Part shown: positions 1 to 10,135 of the stretch, piece by piece | Layout: each line of letters starts with the position of its first letter | Numbering within the stretch: the first letter of the stretch is position 1 | DNA from: Rutidosis leptorrhynchoides | Lineage: Eukaryota; Streptophyta; Magnoliopsida; Asterales; Asteraceae | NCBI RefSeq assembly: GCF_046630445.1 | Contig: NC_092333.1 | Span: 719,502,001-719,566,000, forward strand | DNA: 64,000 nt | Reading direction: 5' to 3' | The notes under the pieces: model-generated | What the model saw: only the letters and a program-made list of their open reading frames with translations | What the model was told of the DNA's origin: nothing | Databases searched by the model: none | Program-made: the position numbers and the translations under genes

Positions 1-386
1 ATAAACTTATTAGTATAATTTCAATTAATTCACTTTTAAGTTAATAATTATAAATAATGTATTCATATAAATTAATAAGTAGTTCAATTAAATTAGGATT
101 AAGTTATATTTTATTATTATTATGTAGCATTATCAATTCCTAATCCAAAACCCCCTTTAAATAAGTTTAACTTCAAAGACTATTAAAAAATAATTAATTT
201 GAACACTGTCTCCCTGTGAAACGAACCGGATTTACCAACAAACTAAACTACACGGATAGGACCAGTTGCCTATATATGTTTGAAACCAACCTAAATTCGT
301 TAAAATACCATATATACAAAAAATCAATTCGTGTAACAAAATAACTCAAATCCGTTCATAAATAAAGGTACCGTTTCAACGCATCA

Positions 387-402
387 CCATGCGATCGCAT
401 GG
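387..402. promoter_or_regulatory. 16-bp palindrome in U3 of LTR A
   Basis: Perfect palindrome CCATGCGATCGCATGG. The same word occurs twice in LTR D just upstream of its TATA-like box. A protein-binding role is inference from symmetry and position. Confidence 0.5.
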
Positions 403-871
403 CCATAGTGTCCAGCTCACAATGATTTTGTCTCTTTGTTCGTCGACACATTATTTAAATATATATATATATATAATATATAATTTATATTAATTAATTA
501 TATATTATATTATATTATATTATATTCTCGTGCATAGATGATTTGTAATTTTTGTTCCAATGACTCGTACGTTGTCACTCGACTTATGTCCCGATTCCGG
601 TTTCTCGAACGCATTTTTGTACGCTTAGAAAACTAGTATTTTATGTTTCGTGTATTGTACCTTTATCAATAACAAGAGTCAAATCAATGAAAAACTATCT
701 CACTCGTAATGTAACTTGTATGTTTGAGTGTTATGATCATTTGCATTTATAAATTAACGTCTTAATATATAATAATATTAATTTTAAATCAAAACGTTTT
801 ATATCTAAGTTAATATTATATTTTATAACGTTTGTAAAATATACATACATTTTCATTTTGAAATAGTGTTT

Positions 872-964
872 TACTGTAGCAAAATGATTTTTACTGTAGC
901 AAATAGTGGTTTTCGAAAACACTGTAGCTTTTTGGGTATTGTAGCAATTCGAAAATACTGTAGC
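872..964 (-). repeat. GCTACAGTA-type repeat cluster in LTR A
   Basis: Five copies of (T/C)A(C/T)TGTAGC, which is GCTACAGTA on the LTR strand, lie at 872-880, 892-900, 920-928, 938-945 and 956-964. LTR D has seven copies at the equivalent place. Confidence 0.7.
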
Positions 965-1202
965 AAATTAGTATTTTACTTGTTCATCTTAAACGTTTTA
1001 GTTAACTTAACTAAATATCAATCGAATCAATAATCGAATGTTACTATCGTTTACTAAATAACTTGAAATAATATATATGTATATATCTTTATTTAATATA
1101 CATAATTCAGTTTTTAAATACACATTGCAAGTTATTTATAATTAATATTTCAACTTATTGTATATATATATATATATGTATATATGTATATATGTATATA
1201 TG

Positions 1203-1266
<64 letters not shown>

Positions 1267-1428
1267 CAAATAGATGTTCGTGAATCATCGGTCAATAGTC
1301 AAAGGTTAACTGAATATATAACATTAGTTCAAAGTTTTTGAGACTTCAACATTACAGACTTTGCTTATCATGTCGAAATCATATAAAGATTAAGTTTAAA
1401 TTTGGTCAAAAATTTTTGGGTCGTCACA

Positions 1429-1519
1429 GTGACTCAGAGACGACTGCTGCCTCGTCTACTATTGTTGCTGACACACCGCTACCCTCCGGCGACTCCGGCG
1501 ATTCTTCATCCGGAGATAG
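1429..1519 (+). pseudogene. E1 ORF0, 5' fragment left of LTR B
   Basis: GC-richer than its surroundings. The frame starting at 1432 reads a Ser/Asp/Gly-rich segment (SGDSGDSSSGD near its end) resembling the acidic part of the ORF0 at 5142-5642. The frame is cut at the GATAG target site (1515-1519) by LTR B and resumes at 4903 when the LTR and one TSD copy are removed. The start codon is not visible; it would lie left of LTR A. Confidence 0.6.
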
Positions 1520-1595
1520 TTTAACGCCCCGTCCTAATCCATCCGGACGAAGTCCATATCGATTATAAACGATTCACAACAGTTGATTACATCGC

Positions 1596-1610
1596 GAGGT
1601 ACTTGACCTC
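1596..1610 (-). other. U5 hairpin of LTR B
   Basis: GAGGT-ACTTG-ACCTC: a perfect 5-bp stem with a 5-nt loop about 80 bp inside the LTR 3' end, present in all LTRs of this group. Confidence 0.5.
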
Positions 1611-1842
1611 TATATGATACATTTTACAAACATTGCATTCGTTTTTGAAAAGTCAAACTTTCATTTCATCGAAAGTTGACAGGCTTGCATACCATTTCAT
1701 AATATATCCAACTATAATTGACTTGATAATATTCTTGATGAACTCGACGAGTCGAATGCAACATCTTTTGAAATATGCCATGAATGACTCCAAGTAATAT
1801 CTATAAAATGAGCAAATACACAGCAGAAGATTTCTTTCGTAC

Positions 1843-2351
1843 CTGAGAATAAACATGCTTTAAAGTGTCAACCAAAAGGTTGGTGAGTTCATTAGTTTAA
1901 CATAAATAATCATTCCATAATTTTAATAGACCACAAGATTTCATATTTCCATTTCTCATAAACATACGTCCCATGCATAGAGACAAAAATATCATTCATA
2001 TGGATTGAACACCTGGTAACCGACATTCACAATATACATATTAGAATATCCCCATCATTCCGGGATCCTCCTTCGGACATGATATAAATTCCGAAGTACT
2101 AAAGCATCCGGTACTTTGGATGGGGCTTGTTGGGCCCGATAGATCTATCTTTAGGATTCGCGTCAATTAGGATGTCTGTTCCCTAATTCTTAGATTACCA
2201 GACTTAATAAAAAGGGGCATATTTAGTTTCGATCATTCAACCATAGAACGTAATTTCGATTACTTGTGTCTATTTCGTAAAACAGTTATAAAAGTTGCGC
2301 ATGTATTCTCAGCCCAAAAATATAAAGGGTAAAAAGGTAAATGAAACTCAC
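1843..2351 (-). other. putative intron inside LTR B
   Basis: On the minus strand a GTGAGT donor (GT at 2350-2351) and a TTTATTCTCAG|G acceptor (AG at 1843-1844) bracket 509 bp. The same pair brackets similar intervals in E3, E4, LTR C and LTR D. Splicing is inferred from conservation, not shown. Confidence 0.4.
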
Positions 2352-2735
2352 AATACTGTATTTTGTAGTAAAAATACATATGACGACATTGAACAATGCA
2401 TGGTTGGCCTCGGATTCACGAACCTATATCAAGTATTAACACATTATAGTATAAATCAATTAAGTTTATATATTTGTTATGTATTAATTATTCTTATAAT
2501 ATATTATGATACTTATTTGATATTTAATTAATGTTATATCAATAATATTAGTTGAAACATAATTTTATATAATATTAGTATATTTTATGTAATAATATAT
2601 TTACATATATATCTTTTGTTTTGCAAAATTAATAATTGTAGAAATACCTGACTAAGGATAATAATAATAATATTAATAATAATAATAATTTTTAAAAGTA
2701 TAAAACTACCTTAGGAGTCAGTTTTAAAAAGATTG

Positions 2736-2806
2736 CACCAAGCCGGACTCGAACCCGAGACCTCTCGCTCACTCATCAACACCCTTAACCATTCATCCAT
2801 TTCAGT
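2736..2806 (-). other. tRNA-like stretch with pol III box B
   Basis: Read on the minus strand this contains GGTTCGAGTCC (2745-2755), a good pol III box B / T-arm, and TGGTTAAGG at a box-A-like distance. A full cloverleaf with an acceptor stem is not evident, so it is a tRNA-derived relic or SINE head rather than a tRNA gene. It sits inside LTR B. Confidence 0.4.
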
Positions 2807-3886
2807 TTTTCTGATTTATAATACAAACCCAAATACTTATCTATTACATGTTTCAACCCACTTCATCTTCTTCACCAAAATCTAAACAATCAAACAACTT
2901 CATTCTTAATAGTCAATCATCAAAATGGTTTTAGGACTTCTAAACAAACATGAAACAAAAAATAAAAATGTGTTCATGATATAAAAAAAATGAGAAAAAA
3001 AAACAAAAAAAAATCCTACTGCTTGCTCGTAGCTAGAAAAAAAAAATTTATTTTCAATTTTGAGTTCGTTTTGGACAATCTTTACAACATGAAACATGTT
3101 TCAAATCATTCCTAAAAACTATTGAAATCGTCAATTGAACTTAAAACATCAAAACAAGCTCTAATTTCTCCAAGAACAAAACAGTTGACTTTTGACAATT
3201 TAACTTTGACTCGCAAATTCGAATTCGTTATTAAGAATTGGAACTTGAGATTTTGCAGGAAGTTTAAGTAAATGATTCCTAACAACTCTGCATTTTTAGT
3301 TTTTGAAATTTGTTTCGAATTTACGTTAGTGTATATTACTGTGAAGAACTCAAGAACTCAAAAATTGATTTTTAGATTAAGAGTGTTATAGGTTATGATT
3401 ACAACATGAATTGTGTTGCAAATCATTCCTATAAACTTTATGGATCATCAAATTAACTGGAGATATCAAAACAAACTCGAATTTGATTCAAGACCACTTA
3501 GTTGACTTTGAAAACCAAAACTATGACTCTCAAATTAGAAATTGATAGAAAGAATTGAAGATTGAAAACTTGCAGATAGTTTAGATAGACGATTCCTAAC
3601 AAGACTACATTATTACATTTTGGAAATTCATTCGAAATCAAAATATGGTGAAAAAGATGAATGTACAGAGTGTCGTGCTTATTTTGTGATTTTTTATGTT
3701 TTACTTAATGAATTGCAGAATAATTCTTTTATAGAGTGATTGCATTGATCCTAATTGAGTTGTGAAATGGACATCTAACAGATTACAGACAGAAAACAAA
3801 ATTTGAAAAAGTTGGATTGAAATGGGTAACGGAATGGTACTAGTTCTTGACTTTTTTTTAGATTAATATTAATAATTAATAAATAT

Positions 3887-4033
<147 letters not shown>

Positions 4034-4902
4034 TATATCCATAATAATAATAAGTAATAATGATACAAAAATCATAAAAAATGATAATAATATTATTAAT
4101 GATAAAAAAAATAATGGTTTCTTTAATAATAATATCTAATTCACGGAGTATTATATTGTGTCCATTGCTAAACAGTTAACATATAAAAGTGTTCCTAAAA
4201 ATCCCAATTTTTTTGATTAAACATATTTAATTATTTCACTCATTACCTGTTTGAAACCTGATCAAAAAGGTTCGAAAAATATTTATTTTCTGTTCCAATT
4301 TATATGTACGGAGTACAAAAACTTAGATTGAAATGGTAAAAAAAATATTTATCAAAACTATTGTCTTTTTAATCAAATTTTGAAACAACATTTATTTTAG
4401 AACTTCTTATATATATATTAGATCTATTTTAAAATAATTAAACGTCAACCAAAAGTTACAGACATTTACCATTTAAGCTCAAAATTAAATATATTTAATA
4501 TACACTATGTATATATATAAACAGTTTTAAATAACAAAATTTACTATTCACATAAATATATATTAAATGATTAAAATATATATACATATAAAATAATAGT
4601 TTTTATTACAATGTATTTTATTGTACATATTTATTTATAACAATAAATGTATATAATAGTTTATTAATGTTCATGTTATTATATATATTATACATATATT
4701 TATATATACACATATTTATATATATCCACATATTTACAAGCAATGGTTCGTGAATCATCGGAAACAGTCGAAAGTCAATTGAATATATGAATATTGTTTC
4801 AAAATTTTCTAGACTCAACATTACATACTTTGCTTATCGTATCGAAATCATATCAAGATTAAGTTTAAATTTAGTCGGAAATTCCCGGGTCGTCACAGAT
4901 AG

Positions 4903-5138
4903 CAGATACGCGCTTGACCTGATGGACAACTCGGACGGAGGACAACTCGGACGGAGACGAGGATCCCGAGGAGATTCCAACACCACCCAGCCCTAGACTC
5001 CCGGGAGCACAGCACCATTCCGGTGATGCTGTGATTCCTGGGGGAAATGGGGACGGTCCTTTTCGTAACAAGCGTGGACATTGGGTTAGACGCACCACTG
5101 ACGGACGTATCGTACCGATTACACCTGGCAGATATTGA
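4903..5138 (+). pseudogene. E1 ORF0, module 1 (frameshifted)
   Basis: Just right of LTR B. One frame continues the 1429-1519 piece and stops at 4996-4998; the next frame reads an acidic-proline segment, then VIPGGNGDGPF and a basic tail ending at a TGA near 5138. That order (acidic, Pro-rich, VIPG, basic) repeats in the intact ORF at 5142-5642, so ORF0 seems to have been duplicated in tandem and the first copy has since shifted frame. GC content is well above that of the window. Confidence 0.5.
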
Positions 5139-5141
5139 CTT

Positions 5142-5642
5142 ATGACTACCGGCCAGACGCTTTATCCCGTCCGCGATGATCCTACATTACCTTCCGACAA
5201 TTCAGACGGTTCATCATCCGACGACTTCAGCGAGGAAGATCCCGAGGAGGATTCTGAGGAGGACCCTGAGGAGGAACCCGTGCAGCCGCCCTCTACCCCG
5301 TCTAAGAAGCGGTACCGCTTCGATGGTACTGTTATTCCAGGGGTTAATGGAGGTAGACCGTTTGTGGACGCACATGGACAGTTGGTTAGGGTCATAGCCC
5401 GTAAGCGGGTCGTACCGTATCCTGCCGATCCATTAGTGCGTAAGACCGCCCGCACTGTGCCGTCTACATCTGCATCATCTGGACCATCTGCACCACCGGT
5501 GCCACCTGCACCACCTGCCCCACTAGCATCTCCCGTTGTCAAGGAACTGACGAGGAAAGTGCATGCCCTCCGTGCTCAGGTAACTGAGCTCGAGGACCAG
5601 ATGTCCCACCTGATGGACATCATGTACCCACCTTCGCCCTAG
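5142..5642 (+). CDS. E1 ORF0: acidic leader protein, 166 aa, unknown function
   Basis: Open from ATG 5142 to TAG 5640-5642. Residues about 20-46 are Asp/Glu/Ser-rich (runs such as EEDPEEDSEED); 55-57 are KKR, a possible nuclear-localisation patch; 62-66 read GTVIP, shared with module 1 upstream; 110-131 are Ser/Pro/Ala-rich; 133-160 form leucine-type heptads that look like a short coiled coil. It lies between the 5' leader and gag, about 290 bp before the Gag ATG, in the same place as the acidic ORF of E3. It is not a canonical gag or pol domain and I do not recognise a function. It is the only E1 ORF without a visible break, although the rest of the element is heavily mutated. ATG 5142 is simply the first Met of the frame. 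Confidence 0.6.
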   Translation: MTTGQTLYPVRDDPTLPSDNSDGSSSDDFSEEDPEEDSEEDPEEEPVQPPSTPSKKRYRFDGTVIPGVNGGRPFVDAHGQLVRVIARKRVVPYPADPLVRKTARTVPSTSASSGPSAPPVPPAPPAPLASPVVKELTRKVHALRAQVTELEDQMSHLMDIMYPPSP

Positions 5643-5930
5643 GACTATTGTATTGGATTTCCTTATGTATTCCGTTTGTAGTTTCCTGTTTTTCATTAAT
5701 TTAATGTACGAATCTCATGCCATTGTACATAACTTTCTTATTATGAATGGAATTACTGTTGCTTAATTGTTGTACGGCATTTTATTACATTTTGGATTTT
5801 GTGCTACATGATGCTTGTTGCCATGCTTAGTTATTGTTTATTGTGTTGTTTCCGTACTGTTTACATTATGCTATGACGTTACCGATTATTGGATTTTGAC
5901 TTTAGTCGAAAATTTTTGTTTGGAAGATCG
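5643..5930 (+). other. E1 spacer between ORF0 and gag
   Basis: AT-rich with no ORF. I see no copy of the GGGTAGGTAC tract that E3 has at the equivalent place. Confidence 0.5.
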
Positions 5931-7008
5931 ATGACTAATGGAAGAGGTCCAAGAGAAATCCCCACCGCAGCACAGCTTGAGGAGATGATAGCTGCTCGAG
6001 TAGCCGCAGCTATGGCAAATGCCAACCCCCAAGCTCCACCAGCTAACCCGAACTTCCAGAATGGGTATACTTTCAAGGAATTCCAAAGCTGCAAGCCCCA
6101 CAATTTCAGTGGAACAGAAGGGCCAGTTGGCTTAATAAGATGGTTTGAAAAGTTGAAATCTGTATTCTGTGTGAGTAACTGCTCCGAAGCAAACATGACT
6201 AAGTTCGCATCCTGCACACTGCCGGATGGTGCTTTGACTTGGTGGAATACGTTCGCTCAGGCTCAGGAATTGACGAAGCTTATGCTACACCATGAGAAGA
6301 GTTTAAGAGGGCTATGATCGAGGAGTACTGCCCCAGAACAGAAATTCAGAAGATGGAAGCGGAGTTTTGGGAACTGAAAGTTGTAGGAACTGACCTTGAT
6401 GGCTATAACCGAAGGTACTTGGAGTTAGCCCTGATGTGCCCCACAATGGTTACACCTGAGTTCAAACACATGGAACGGTATCTGTGGGGACTCCCCAAGA
6501 AAATTCAGGGAAATGTCACTTCATCGATACCAGCGAATGTCCCGGAAGCTACGCGCATGGCGCACACCCTGATGAATCAAATTACCCGCCAAGAGCCAGA
6601 GAGGGCGAAATCAGAATCGAGAGCTAGTAATGGGAAACATAAGTGGGACAGAAACAAGGGAAAAAGTTTTAACCAGAACCCAGCTAAGAGGTATGAGAAT
6701 TTCAAAGGGAACAACGACTGGAGGAACCCGAACCCGAATCCTAGCTCAAACCCCAACTACAAAGGTACCCTTCCTCAGTGTAAGAGATGCTACAAGCATC
6801 ATACTAGACAATGCAATGTAGTGTGTGAGAAGTGCAAAAGGATTGGACACATCGGTAGAGACTGTAAGAGCACCGCCCCAGCTGTGTGGACAAACCCAAA
6901 TGGACCAAGGAAGTGCTATGAGTGCGGACAGCAGGGCCACTTCAGGAATGAATGTCCCAACAAGAAGAAGGATGGCGGGCCAGCACGTGGAAGAGCCTTC
7001 AACATGAA
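5931..7008 (+). pseudogene. gag: E1 gag (broken)
   Basis: Capsid/nucleocapsid of a Ty3/gypsy element. ATG 5931 begins MTNGRG. The capsid core motifs YTFKEFQSCKPHNFSGTEG and ALTWWN match E3 Gag position for position. A frameshift lies near 6264-6270, and downstream the original frame resumes with a TGA at 6293-6295 where E3 has Trp. Three zinc-knuckle-type segments follow: CKRCYKHHTRQC (about 6780), CEKCKRIGHIGRDC (about 6825; CX2CX4HX4C) and CYECGQQGHFRNEC (about 6914). Gag and pol are in one frame after the shift, as usual for chromoviruses. Confidence 0.85.
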
Positions 7009-8890
7009 CGCAAGAGATGCCCGCAAGAATCCTGATTTGGTTACAGGTACATTCACTATCAATAACCTATTAGCTTCTGTTCTGTTTGATACTGGTGCTG
7101 ATAGGAGTTATGTATGTAGACACTTTTGATCTAAGATAGATTGGTCGTTAGTTCCTTTGGAGGAGAGTATGCTTGTTGAGGTAGCCAATGGAAAACATGA
7201 GAAAGTTGACCAAATTGGCTGAGGAGGTATTATCAACATAGCCGGAGTGGATTTTGAGATTGATCTAATACCCATCAAGTTGGGAAGCTTTGATGTGATT
7301 ATTGGTATAGACTGGTTGTCCAAGGTAAGAGCCGAAGTTATCTGCGGAGAGAAGATTCTTCGTATACCACGCGAAGATGGTGAGCCTCTGATCATTTATG
7401 GGGAGAGATGTAGTCCGAAGTTGAACCTTATTAGTTGCTTGAAGGCACAAAAGGTTATGAAGAAGGGGCGTTTTGCTATTCTGGCACATGTGAAGAAGCT
7501 AGAAGTTGAAGAGAAGAGCATGGATGATGTACGAATTATGAACGAATTTCCCGACGTCTTTCCAGAAGAGTTGCTTGGATTATCGCCATCGAGGGCAGTG
7601 GAGTTTCAGATCGACCTAGTGCCAGGAGCTGCACCCGTAGCTCGCACACCTTATCGACTTGCACATTTCGAACTACAAGAGTTGCAGAGTCAACTGCAGG
7701 AATTGCTAGACCAAGGGTTTATCCAACCGAGTTCATCGCCTTGGGGCGCACCTATTTTGTTCGTGAAGAAGAAGGACGGATCTTTCTGCATGTGTATCAA
7801 CTATCGAGATCTGAACAAATTGATGATCAAGAATCGGTATCCTCTTCCCAGAATAGACGATCTTTTCGATCAGTTGCAAGGATCCAGTGTTTACACCAAG
7901 ATCGATCTATTGTCAGGTTATCACCAGTTGAGGGTGAAGGAGAGCGACGTACTTAAGACGGCGTTCCGAACACGTTATTGCCACTACGAGTTTCTGGTGA
8001 TGCCATTTGGTTTAACTAACAAACATGCCATGTTTATGGATCTCATGAATCGTGTATGCAAGCCATATCTGGACAAGTTCGTTATCGTCTTCATAGATGA
8101 TATCCTCATCTATTCCAAAAGTGAAACAGAACATGAGCAACATCTTCGACTCGTGTTAGAACTTTTGAGACAAGAGCAACTTTATGCCAAATTCTCTAAG
8201 TGCGAATTTTGGTTGAAGGAAGTTCAATTTCTCGGTCATATCTTGTGCGATCAGGGTATCAAAGTCGATCCCACAAAGATTGAAGCTATCAGCAAGTGGG
8301 AAACCCCCACTACTCTGACTCATATCCGCCAATTCTTAGGCCTCGCCAGTTATTACCGAAGGTTCATTGAAGGTTTCTCTCTGATTGCGCGTCCTTTGAC
8401 TGCATTAACTCATAAGGGGAAGAAGTTCGTTTGGGAAACCGAGCAAGAATCGGCATTCCAAACCCTGAAGCAGAAGTTAACCACCGCACCTATGATGTCC
8501 CTTCCTGAAGGCAATGGTGACTTCATTGTGTATTGCGATGCCTCCCGACAAGGATTTGGGTGTATATTGATACAACGGAAGAAGGTTATTGCTTACGCCT
8601 CCCGACAACTAAAGATTCACGAGCGAAACTACACAACTCATGATCTCGAGCTTGGAGCTGTTGTCTTCGCACTAAAACTGTGGAGACACTATCTTTATGG
8701 GACTAAGAGCACTATCTTCATCGACCATAAAAGCCTCCAACACATCTTTGATCAGAAGCAACTGAATATGAGACAACGTCGATGGATCGAGACGTTGAAC
8801 GACTATGATTGTGAACTATGTTACCATCCTGGCAAGGCAAATGTTGTAGCCGATGCCTTAAGCCAAAAGGAGAGAATGGTACCTCTTCAT
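7009..8890 (+). pseudogene. pol: E1 protease, reverse transcriptase and RNase H
   Basis: Aspartic protease motif [10 protein letters not shown] lies near 7088; RT begins near 7630 ([12 protein letters not shown]), with the [14 protein letters not shown] segment near 7740 and the catalytic box FIDD at 8090-8101 (chromoviruses usually have Y/F-IDD). RNase H begins near 8525 ([11 protein letters not shown]) and ends about 8870 (ADALS). The frame is interrupted by TGA at 7127-7129 and 7220-7222, so only 7247-9172 is open. The RT core residues look intact even though the element cannot make the full polyprotein. Confidence 0.9.
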
Positions 8891-9895
8891 GTTCGTTCCT
8901 TGAACATCACCATTCAGACGAATCTCAATAGCCAGATCCGCGTGGCTCAAGATGAGGCTCTCAAGGAGAAGAATATTGCTCAAGAGCACTTGAAAATTCT
9001 CGTTTCTCGATTTGAGGTCAAGGAAACTGGACTTCGATACTTTGTCGGAAGAATCTGGGTGCCTAGTTATGGGGATTTACGGAGCCTTATTCTATACGAA
9101 GCCAACAAGTCAAGGTATTCAATTCATCCAGGAGCTGGTAAGATGTACCACGACCTCAAGGTTCAATTTTGGTAGCCAAACCTCAAAAGGGATGTTGCAG
9201 CATATGTTGGAAATTGTTTAACTTGTTCCAAGATCAAAGCCAAACATTAGAAGCCGTCTGGGTTACTTCAACAACCCGAAATCCTACAATGGAAGTGGGA
9301 GGGAATAACAATGGACTTCATCGCGAAGCTACCGAAGACGGTAGGCGGTTATGATACCATCTGGGTTATCGTTGACCATCTTACCAAATCTGCACACTTC
9401 CTAGCCATGAAGGAAACTGATACGATGGAGAGACTGGCCCAGTTATACATAAAGGAGATTGTATCTCGTCACGGTGTACCCTTATCGATTATCTCAAATC
9501 GCGATACCCGTTTCGCTTCCAGATTTTAGCTTTCTTTACAAGAAGCCTTAGGAACACGTCTAGATATGAGTACAGTGTATCACCCGCAAACTGACGGACA
9601 GAGTGAGCGCATGATCCAAACCCTGGAGGACATGTTACGTGCTTGTGTTATTGATTTTCGGAAAGCTTAGGAAAGACATTTGTCGTTAGCCAAATTCTCT
9701 TACAACAACACGTATCACGCAAGCATTAAGGACGCACCTTTTGAAGCATTGTATGGCCATAAATGTCGTTCTCCCATCTGTTGGGCCGAAGTATGTGAAA
9801 AACAACTCACCGGTCCCGAACTCATCCATGAAACAACCGAGAAGATTGTCCAAATTCAAGCGAGGCTCAAGATGGCCCGTGATCTTCAAAAGAGC
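8891..9895 (+). pseudogene. int: E1 integrase, truncated, four in-frame stops
   Basis: The HHCC zinc-binding part ([13 protein letters not shown] ... CLTCSK) and the DDE core are recognisable: the first Asp in TMDFIAKLP, the second in IISNRDTRF and the Glu region in [11 protein letters not shown]. In-frame stops are at 9173-9175 (Trp to TAG), 9248-9250 (Gln to TAG), 9527-9529 and 9668-9670 (both Trp to TAG). Homology ends at 9895, before the C-terminal beta-barrel and chromodomain that E3 and E4 keep. Confidence 0.88.
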
Positions 9896-10135
9896 TAATC
9901 ATAAGCATTGAAACACAAATAAACATCATCTTAACTTATTACAAGCAATTGATTCGAAATAGAGTAAGAAAGGTGGAGATCACAACCCAAATACAAAGAT
10001 ATGAAAATCTAGAGCTAACACTATGATGGATCTTGAGTTTGCTTCCTTCAATTCACCTTCAAACTCCAATAGATGATGAAATTAGGGTTTTGGAAGTGAA
10101 AATCGGACTTAGAATTGCAGCTCTCTGATATCGGC
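9896..10135 (-). mobile_element. E6: LTR fragment, left part
   Basis: Sequence unrelated to E1 begins at the break. Removing E2 and one CTCTC copy joins this piece to 19748-20236. The right end of the joined block (20231-20236, ATATCA) reads TGATAT on the minus strand, the same terminal word as the E2 LTR, so I read the block as an Athila/Tat-type LTR on the minus strand whose own 3' end was lost at 9896. Confidence 0.45.

Larger units (their letters stand above)
1..1428 (-). mobile_element. LTR A: truncated Tekay-like gypsy LTR
   Basis: The right edge (1421-1428, TCGTCACA) is the reverse complement of the TGTGACGACCC start seen in the related LTRs B and D, so the LTR lies on the minus strand and its 3' part is beyond the window. 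It shares with LTR D (53508-56000) a block of GCTACAGTA repeats (872-964) and the palindrome CCATGCGATCGCATGG (387-402). A (TA)n run fills 1202-1262. The 5 bases to the right (1429-1433, GTGAC) would be the target-site duplication; its partner is outside the window. Whether it is a solo LTR or the 5' LTR of a longer element cannot be told. Confidence 0.8.

Noticed and set aside
5162..5542. 126-residue minus-strand ORF opposite ORF0
   Set aside because: Shadow frame caused by high GC and few stops; Gly/Ser-rich with no motif.
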